Assembly (NCBI GenBank): GCA_034436015.1
Contig: DAOTWG010000004.1
Span: 43,114-107,113 of the forward strand
Direction: 5' to 3'
DNA from: DAOTVX01 sp034436015
GTDB taxonomy: Bacteria; Chloroflexota; Anaerolineae; Anaerolineales; Villigracilaceae
DNA: 64,000 bases
This document shows positions 58,618-64,000 of the stretch, one piece after another (position 1 is the first letter of the stretch; each line of letters starts with the position of its first letter). Position numbers and translations under genes: made by a program. Under the pieces are notes generated by a model. That model was given only the letters and a program-made list of their open reading frames with translations. It did no database searches and had not been told where the DNA came from.

Positions 58618-59271
58618 ATGGAAATCTTCTGGTACGGTCACTCTTGCTTCCGGCTGGCTGAGCGCGGCATGGCAAGCGTCGTCTGTGATCCCTACGACAG
58701 CGAAGTGGTCGGCTACGATCCGCTCAAACTGCGCGCCGACGTGGTTACCATCAGTCACGATGCTCCCGGCCACAATTGCTTCGCCGCCGTCAAAGGCTAT
58801 GCTCACCTCATTGACGGGCCCGGCGAGTTCGAGATAGGCGGCGTCTTTATCACCGGCGTCCAGACCGATACAACGGCGAAGCAGGCTTCCCTAGCGCGCA
58901 ACACCCTCTATGTCTTCGATTACAACGGCCTAACCGTAGCCCATCTGGGCAACCTGCGATCGGCGCCAAGCCAGGCGGAAGTGGAGGCGCTAGGAACCGT
59001 TCACATCGCGCTGGTGCCGGTCGGCGGAGGCGGCAGCCTGAACGCGGCCAAGGCGGCGGAAGTCGTCAGTTTACTCGAACCGAACATCGTTATCCCCATG
59101 CACTACCACGCCCCCGGCGCAAAGGTCGAGCTGGATCGCGTGGAGAAATTCCTGAAAGAGATGGGCGCCCACGACGCGAAGACCGTTTCTTCCTTGAAAA
59201 TCACACGCAGCGCGTTACCCGAAGAAACCCGCGTTGTTCTGCTCGAACGCCAGCGCGCAAGCGTCGGATAG
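58618..59271 (+). CDS. Beta-lactamase-fold Zn-dependent hydrolase-like protein
   Basis: A 217-residue protein of the PF13483/UlaG-related group. Visible are IFWYGHSCFRLAERG (first strand with GHSCF), VVTISHDAPGH where the usual HxHxDH metal motif has become SHDAPGH, GPGEFEIGGVFITGV and a late VIPMHYHAPGAK with HYH. The altered first metal motif makes a full di-zinc site doubtful. Such proteins are annotated as metal-dependent hydrolases of unknown substrate. It has CGGAGG 5 nt before its ATG, and the next gene begins 4 nt after its stop. Confidence 0.82.
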   Translation: MEIFWYGHSCFRLAERGMASVVCDPYDSEVVGYDPLKLRADVVTISHDAPGHNCFAAVKGYAHLIDGPGEFEIGGVFITGVQTDTTAKQASLARNTLYVFDYNGLTVAHLGNLRSAPSQAEVEALGTVHIALVPVGGGGSLNAAKAAEVVSLLEPNIVIPMHYHAPGAKVELDRVEKFLKEMGAHDAKTVSSLKITRSALPEETRVVLLERQRASVG

Positions 59272-59274
59272 GTT

Positions 59275-59577
59275 ATGTCTGTCAAACTGCTCCTGACCTG
59301 GGATATTCTGCCAGAACGCGAACGGGAATACTTCGAGTTCGTAGTTGGCGAATTTATTCCAAGCGTCCAGCGACTCGGCCTTCAGCCGGTGGAGGCCTGG
59401 GCGACTCTGTACGGCAACTACCCCCAGATTCAGATTGGCTTGCTGGCAGCCGATTTGCCCCATGCACGCCGCATCCTGCAGTCGCGCGGCTGGGATCAAC
59501 TCCGAAATAAACTCTCGACTCTGGTTGTCAACTACGCCTGTAAGATTGTGCCGGCGCGCGGCGGGTTTCAGTTCTAG
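59275..59577 (+). CDS. Small protein of unknown function, 100 residues
   Basis: A compact soluble protein: KLLLTWDILPEREREYFEFVVGEFIPSVQRLG, then EAWATLYGNYPQIQIGLLAAD and a final helix-strand. The strand-helix-strand pattern with LTWDI...YFEFV resembles dimeric alpha/beta-barrel (ABM-like) proteins, but I cannot assign a family with confidence. It begins 4 nt after the MBL-fold gene and is probably co-transcribed and functionally linked. Confidence 0.65.
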   Translation: MSVKLLLTWDILPEREREYFEFVVGEFIPSVQRLGLQPVEAWATLYGNYPQIQIGLLAADLPHARRILQSRGWDQLRNKLSTLVVNYACKIVPARGGFQF

Positions 59578-59820
59578 TCAACAGTAGGGAAAGGAGGTTG
59601 CTCTGTCCTCCCAGGCCATTTCTCACAGGAAGAGTTTTCTCTGCATCGGTCAACTCGCCGCGTGCAGGCGACTGCGACTACACCGGCTCAGAAAACGAGA
59701 GGCTTCGCTCTGAAGAAACGGTCCCGCTTTGATTGTGAAAGAGTTCGCGACGCGCATGTGCAGCGACACGCTCTGTGGCCGACCTGCCACTAAGGTTCTT
59801 CGCGTTCTTCGTCTTTCGCC

Positions 59821-61074
59821 GTGCCATGCCCCTTTGCCGTGGAACAAACATTCTTTGCAGGAAGACAGTCTTTACTCAGCGCCTCCCCTTTCTCCGTTTA
59901 CCTGCATATCCCCTTCTGCCATCAGCGCTGCGCTTACTGTGATTTCAACACCTATGCCGGCCGCCTGTCGCTGATTCCGGCCTACGTCAACGCCCTGTGC
60001 CGCGAAATCGCGGCCATCGGTCAGGCAGCCCCCTTTCGACCCACAGTGCACACGGTGTACTTTGGCGGCGGGACGCCCTCCCTCCTTTCCCCCTCCCAGG
60101 TCGAACAGGTTCTGGAAACGCTCCGCCAGCACTACCGATTGATGGACGAAGCCGAAATCACCCTGGAAGCCAACCCCGGGGCGCTGACCCGCGCCGCGCT
60201 CCTCGCCCTGCGTCGTCTTGGCGTGAATCGCCTCTCGCTAGGAATGCAATCCGCCCACGCCGACGAACTCCGACAGCTTGGACGCATACACTCGTTCCCG
60301 GAAACAGCGCAGAGCGTGCGCTGGGCGCGCGACGCCGGATTCGCCAATGTGAGCCTCGACCTCCTCTATGGCCTGCCGGGGCAGAGCCTTCCTCGCTGGC
60401 AGACAACCATCCGACAAGCCGTCGCTCTTGCCCCCAACCATCTTTCCCTCTACGCCCTGACCATCGAGCCGCGCACGCCCTTCGGACGTCAACTCGCGCG
60501 TGGCCTGCTCTCCTTGCCAGACCCCGACCTAGCTGCCGAAATGTACGAGTGGGCTAGCGACTATCTGGAACATTGCGGGTACACCCAATATGAGATTTCC
60601 AATTGGGCCAGCCCCGGCCTCCAATGTCGCCATAACCTGACCTACTGGCGCCATCAGCCCTACCTGGGCTTCGGTGCCGGCGCGCACAGTTACGCCGGCG
60701 GCTGTCGTTATGCCAACGTACGTCGCCTGGGCGCTTACCTCCAACGTCTGGATGCCGCCAACAGAGCGATATTCGCTTTCCCTTTCTCCCCGGCAACAAC
60801 GCACCGGCGCTTTTTGTCCTCCCGCGAGGCGATCACAGAGACCATGATACTTGGGCTACGGCTGACAGGCGAGGGCGTCGCCGCCAATGACTTCCAACAA
60901 CGATTCGGCGCGCCCATAGACCAGATGTTCGGTAGGGAGATCGAAGAGTTGATCTTACTGGGATTGGTCGAGTGGGCGCAAGACGCGAGAACGCGCAACC
61001 GCCTTGCGCTCCGCCTGACTCGGCGCGGCCGCCTTCTGGGGAATCAGGTCTTTCTGCGCTTCCTTAGCGCGTAA
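59821..61074 (+). CDS. hemW: HemW-type radical SAM protein
   Basis: A 417-residue radical-SAM enzyme. The iron-sulfur motif is HIPFCHQRCAYCDFNTY (C-x3-C-x2-C). TVYFGGGTPSLLS, EITLEANPGALT, VNRLSLGMQSAHADELRQLGR, VSLDLLYGLPGQSL and YEISNWASPGLQCRHNLTYW follow, the last being the HN-containing HemW signature that distinguishes it from the coproporphyrinogen oxidase HemN. HemW inserts or traffics haem. The start is uncertain: GTG 59821 or GTG 59839 both precede a non-conserved N-terminus, and no ribosome-binding site is evident. The 243-nt gap upstream shows nothing else. Confidence 0.9.
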   Translation: MPCPFAVEQTFFAGRQSLLSASPFSVYLHIPFCHQRCAYCDFNTYAGRLSLIPAYVNALCREIAAIGQAAPFRPTVHTVYFGGGTPSLLSPSQVEQVLETLRQHYRLMDEAEITLEANPGALTRAALLALRRLGVNRLSLGMQSAHADELRQLGRIHSFPETAQSVRWARDAGFANVSLDLLYGLPGQSLPRWQTTIRQAVALAPNHLSLYALTIEPRTPFGRQLARGLLSLPDPDLAAEMYEWASDYLEHCGYTQYEISNWASPGLQCRHNLTYWRHQPYLGFGAGAHSYAGGCRYANVRRLGAYLQRLDAANRAIFAFPFSPATTHRRFLSSREAITETMILGLRLTGEGVAANDFQQRFGAPIDQMFGREIEELILLGLVEWAQDARTRNRLALRLTRRGRLLGNQVFLRFLSA

Positions 61075-61077
61075 GCA

Positions 61078-61658
61078 TCAGATTGTCGAAACTGTCTTCT
61101 GGAACCACAACCAGGCACTGGGTCGTTGCGATTTCTCATCCACCCCATCCGTACGCCGCGCCAGCCGACAATGCAACACGGCCAGCTCCAAGTCAGCCGG
61201 CGCAACCATTTCCCACGTTCCTTTTCCGTCTTGAGAAAAGCGTAGAGCAACCAGAAACCGTCCGGAAACAGCAGCCGTTCCACCTTGTGAAGATAATCCA
61301 CGCGCCGAGAAAGCATCAGGCCATGAAAGCATCCCACATCCAGCACAAGATCGTAAGCGGAAGAATCCGGACGAAAACGAAGGAAATCGGCGACTTGGAA
61401 ATTGACGTTCACCCCCGCCATCATCGCTTTCTGACGCGCCAGCCGAACGGCGCGCAGGGCAAGATCAACGCCGGTCACGATCCATCCCGCTTGCGCCAGC
61501 GCAATACTGGATGTGCCCGAACCGCAACCCACATCCAGGGCGCGTCCCGGCGAATGGCTGTGAAGGAACTCCTCTACTTCCGGCGGAACCCGGCCAGTAT
61601 CCCAGGGCGGACGGCGATAGTAAGCTAGATTATGTAGAAACTTACGCCAAATGGTCAT
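61078..61658 (-). pseudogene. SAM-dependent methyltransferase with a frameshift
   Basis: The N-terminal two thirds has motif I ALDVGCGSGTSSIALAQ, VTGVDLALRAVRLA and LVLDVGCFHGL. The frame then runs from GFWLLYAFLKTEKERG into non-homologous KWLRRLTWSWPCC and would end at 61044 inside hemW. In another frame the expected C-terminus GTWEMVAPADLELAVLHCRLARRTDGVDEKSQ with SAWLWFQKTV continues to a stop at 61078, 3 nt after the hemW stop. One indel near 61222-61235 explains both facts. Function before damage: small-molecule or thiol-type methyltransferase. Confidence 0.75.
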
Positions 61659-61688
61659 GTGCCAAAGGAAGGACGCCTAAATTTAAGG

Positions 61689-61694
61689 TATAAT
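61689..61694 (+). promoter_or_regulatory. -10 box for the EF-G-like gene
   Basis: TATAAT 37 nt before the ATG at 61732; no strong -35 seen. AAAGG precedes the ATG. Confidence 0.4.
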
Positions 61695-61731
61695 CAGGCG
61701 GCTCGATTTCACCATCCACGAAAGGTATTCT

Positions 61732-63804
61732 ATGAAAGAGTATACCACCGAGTCCCTTCGCAATGTCGCCCTGGTCTCCCACAGTTCGGCCGGCAAGACC
61801 ATGTTGGCGGAGGCTTGTCTGCACCTCACCGGTGTCACCACGCGTCTGGGAAAAATTGAGGATGGCACCACCGTATCGGACTTCGACGAGGAAGAGATTC
61901 GCCGTCGCCTGTCCCTGTACACCAGCGTCATTCCGGTTGAATATAAAGCGACCAAAATCAACTTCCTGGATACCCCCGGCTACACCGACTTTATCGGCGA
62001 GGTGATTTCCGCCTTACGTGTGGCCGATAGCGCCATCGTGGTCATCGACTCGGTCGCCGGGCTGGAAGTAGGTACAGAGATTGCCTGGAATTACTGCGAC
62101 ACCTTTAAATTACCACGCTTTGTGCTCATTAATAAAATGGATCGTGAAAACGCCGACTTCGCCAAGGCCATGGCCTCGGTGCAAGAATTCTCGACGGTGC
62201 GTCTGATACCGGTACAACTACCCTGGGGAGAAAAGGCCGACTTTCGTGGCGTGATTGACCTGATCTCGATGAAAGCCTATGCGGACGCCGGCAACCAGCC
62301 GTGCGAGATTCCGGCGGAACTAAAAGTAAAAGCTGAGGAAGCGCGCCTGAAACTTGTCGAAGCGGCTGCCGAAGGCGACGACGCGCTCATGGAACGATAC
62401 TTCGAGCAGGGAACTCTGACCGACGAAGAACTGGTCCGGGGCCTGCGCGCTATCCTTCGCTCTGGATCCTACGTCCCTGTCTTTGTGGCCGCCGGTGGGC
62501 GTGAGATGGGCATCTTCCCTCTCTTGGACGCCATCGTGAGACTGCTGCCGGCGCCGAACGAGGCGCCGCCCCCGATCGCAGAAGGAGCGAACGGCTCGGA
62601 AGAACTTCCCGCCTCAGATAGTGGCCCTCTGGCGATCTACGTCTGGAAAACAACCGCCGACCCCTATGTCGGCCGCCTGACCTATTTCCGCGTGTACTCC
62701 GGCGTCGCGCAAGCGGACGCGCGCGTCTGGAACCAGACTAAAGGGGCCGAAGAACGCTTGACGGCTCTGGCTGTGCCGCGCGGCAAGGAAGCCTTGCCGC
62801 AAAAAGCGATTCACGCAGGAGATATCGGTACCGTCGCCAAACTCTCGGTGACGAGCACCGGCAATACCCTGTGCGATAAGACGCATCCTCTCACCCTGCC
62901 GCTTCCGAAATACCCCAACGCCCTCTACCGCGTCGCGATCGCGCCAAAGACTCAAGCCGACGCGGCCAAGGTCACCCCGACCCTGACGCGCCTCTGCGAA
63001 GAGGACATGACTCTCTCCTGGTACAATGAACCGGCGACCGGGCAGACCATTCTCCAGGGCATGGGCGATCAACACATTGACGTCGCACTGCGACGCGCGG
63101 AAACGAAACTCCAGGCGGGTCTGCTAACCGTGGAACCAAAGGTACCCTACCGCGAAGGTATCACGAAGAAAGGGGACGCCAGCTATCGGCACAAGAAACA
63201 AACCGGCGGTGCAGGCCAATTCGGCGAAGTCTGGCTGCGCATTGAGCCAAGCGAGCAGGAATTTGAATTTACCGATGAATTGGTCGGCATGAACCTGTCG
63301 CGCTCCTATCTGCCCGCCATTGAGAAGGGGATTCGGGCGACCATGGCCAAAGGCGTCATCGCCGGCTACCCCATGAGCAATGTCAAAGTCGTGGTATACG
63401 ACGGCAAAGAGCATCCGGTCGACTCGAAGCCGATTGCGTTTGAAATTGCCGGCCGCGAGGCCTTCAAACTGGCCGTCGCACAAGCCGGCCCGGTGCTTTT
63501 CGAACCAATCATGAACGTTCGCATCACCGTGCCGGAAGCGAACATGGGCGACGTGATGAGCGACCTGAACACCCGGCGCGGGCGCGTGCAAGGCACCGAA
63601 ACGGAACATGGCCGCACCGTCATTCTAGCACAAGCGCCTCTTGCCGAGATGCTACGGTATACCACCGTGTTGCGTTCGATTACCGGCGGACGTGGTGTCT
63701 TCAGCATGGACTTCGACCACTACGAGATCGTCCCGGCGCATCTGGCGCAGGAAATTATCGCCGCCCGCCAAAAGGAAATGGAAAAAGAGAAGGCCGAGGA
63801 ATAA
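61732..63804 (+). CDS. Elongation factor G-like translational GTPase
   Basis: A 690-residue EF-G paralogue (fusA2-like). The G domain has a P-loop VSHSSAGKTML (usual AHVDAGKTT), NFLDTPGYTDFIGEV (the catalytic His of DTPGH is Tyr here), and LINKMDREN for guanine. Domain II follows (DPYVGRLTYFRVYSG), domain III/IV has TLSWYNEPATGQTILQGMGDQHIDV and RHKKQTGGAGQFGEVWLRI (usual RxxxQTGGRGQYGHV), and domain V ends LRSITGGRGVFSMDFDHY. The P-loop and His-to-Tyr changes match the known EF-G II branch rather than the housekeeping factor. Ribosome binding is expected; the role (stress, recycling) is not established. Confidence 0.9.
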   Translation: MKEYTTESLRNVALVSHSSAGKTMLAEACLHLTGVTTRLGKIEDGTTVSDFDEEEIRRRLSLYTSVIPVEYKATKINFLDTPGYTDFIGEVISALRVADSAIVVIDSVAGLEVGTEIAWNYCDTFKLPRFVLINKMDRENADFAKAMASVQEFSTVRLIPVQLPWGEKADFRGVIDLISMKAYADAGNQPCEIPAELKVKAEEARLKLVEAAAEGDDALMERYFEQGTLTDEELVRGLRAILRSGSYVPVFVAAGGREMGIFPLLDAIVRLLPAPNEAPPPIAEGANGSEELPASDSGPLAIYVWKTTADPYVGRLTYFRVYSGVAQADARVWNQTKGAEERLTALAVPRGKEALPQKAIHAGDIGTVAKLSVTSTGNTLCDKTHPLTLPLPKYPNALYRVAIAPKTQADAAKVTPTLTRLCEEDMTLSWYNEPATGQTILQGMGDQHIDVALRRAETKLQAGLLTVEPKVPYREGITKKGDASYRHKKQTGGAGQFGEVWLRIEPSEQEFEFTDELVGMNLSRSYLPAIEKGIRATMAKGVIAGYPMSNVKVVVYDGKEHPVDSKPIAFEIAGREAFKLAVAQAGPVLFEPIMNVRITVPEANMGDVMSDLNTRRGRVQGTETEHGRTVILAQAPLAEMLRYTTVLRSITGGRGVFSMDFDHYEIVPAHLAQEIIAARQKEMEKEKAEE

Positions 63805-63865
63805 AAAAACCTGCTTGCAGTTCGGTCTCCTGCTATGCAAGGCAAGAAGAGAGACCTTCGCGACC

Positions 63866-63894
63866 TTGTAGCGATGGCCGGCATTTGGTATAAT
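63866..63894 (+). promoter_or_regulatory. Promoter of tRNA-Thr
   Basis: TTGTAG (63866-63871), 17-nt spacer, TATAAT (63889-63894). The start is expected about 63901; the tRNA begins at 63929. Confidence 0.55.
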
Positions 63895-63928
63895 AAACCC
63901 GCTTAATCACCGGCGAGGCTATCTTTTC

Positions 63929-64000
63929 GCCGACGTAGCTCAATCGGCAGAGCAACCGCCTTGTAAGTGGTAGGTTACGGGTTCGATTCCCGTCGTCGGC
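63929..64000 (+). tRNA. tRNA-Thr (TGT), 3' end at window edge
   Basis: 72 nt seen; acceptor gccgacg / cgtcggc closes exactly at the last base, so the discriminator and any CCA lie outside. D-arm gctc-aatcggca-gagc, anticodon stem accgc / gtggt, loop cttgtaa with anticodon TGT (63962-63964), T-arm cgggt-tcgattc-ccg. Decodes ACA and ACG. Confidence 0.93.

Noticed and set aside
59578..59820. Possible gene or RNA in the gap before hemW
   Set aside because: No ORF with a plausible start, no strong hairpin or tRNA-like fold found by eye.
63805..63928. Possible terminator after the EF-G-like gene
   Set aside because: Only weak inverted repeats (cttgca/tgcaag and ggtctc/gagacc) without T-tract; not listed as a feature.

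Overview
The window is a moderately G+C-rich, gene-dense bacterial chromosome segment. I place it tentatively in the Chloroflexota, probably Anaerolineae-like. The reasons are a Thr-Pro-rich lipoprotein linker, a VWA/FHA protein paired with a PP2C phosphatase, a DUF2007 protein, and a Rv3377c/Rv3378c-type diterpene synthase pair of the kind I recall from Herpetosiphon. No 16S gene is present, so this is inference. Promoters look SigA-like (TTGACA / TATAAT, often with an extended -10), and several -10 boxes sit only 6-7 nt before the ATG, which suggests leaderless transcripts.

Layout. 1-3.6 kb: alanine dehydrogenase (5' end outside the window), an acyl-CoA transferase and pyruvate kinase. 3.7-11.7 kb: secreted proteins, an ATP-grasp ligase, an FHA/VWA-PP2C signalling pair, a ComEA-like protein, methyltransferases and a small membrane protein. 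11.4-18.2 kb: a minus-strand plsX / membrane protein / DinG / DUF2007 operon, tRNA-Leu(GAG) and nnrD. 18.3-24.5 kb: a minus-strand operon with a cytidylyltransferase, two paralogous membrane sulfatase-like enzymes flanking a D-2-hydroxyacid dehydrogenase, and a 5'-nucleotidase-like enzyme; then tRNA-Pro(CGG) and a perfect 30-bp palindrome. 24.8-28.7 kb: MFS transporter, BadF-type kinase, an epimerase and nadD.

28.7-45.6 kb is a plus-strand surface-polysaccharide cluster: three GT4 enzymes in the first half and one near the end, two GT2, a methyltransferase, a toroid-like protein, a large exported protein with Ca-binding-like loops, a GT-C-like membrane protein, a Wzx-like flippase, a DUF1616 protein and a CPBP protease. 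Most are joined by ATGA/GTGA overlaps.

53.3-46.0 kb (minus strand) is the most notable region. One tightly packed operon encodes a FemAB-like acyltransferase with a shortened C-terminus, an isoprenylcysteine-methyltransferase-like membrane protein, a Rv3378c (tuberculosinol synthase) homologue, a GT87-like membrane glycosyltransferase, a Rv3377c-type class II diterpene cyclase with DGDD, a membrane histidine kinase and a receiver-only response regulator. The likely product is a bicyclic diterpenoid, possibly attached or modified, made under sensory control.

53.4-58.5 kb: a GPH-type transporter, a 5'-truncated exported protein, a highly structured intergenic segment, and a decaying MacAB-type efflux operon (adaptor, ATPase and permease all broken). 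58.6-64 kb: an MBL-fold protein, a small conserved-looking protein, HemW, a frameshifted methyltransferase, an EF-G-like GTPase and tRNA-Thr(TGT). I saw no CRISPR array, rRNA, intact IS or prophage.
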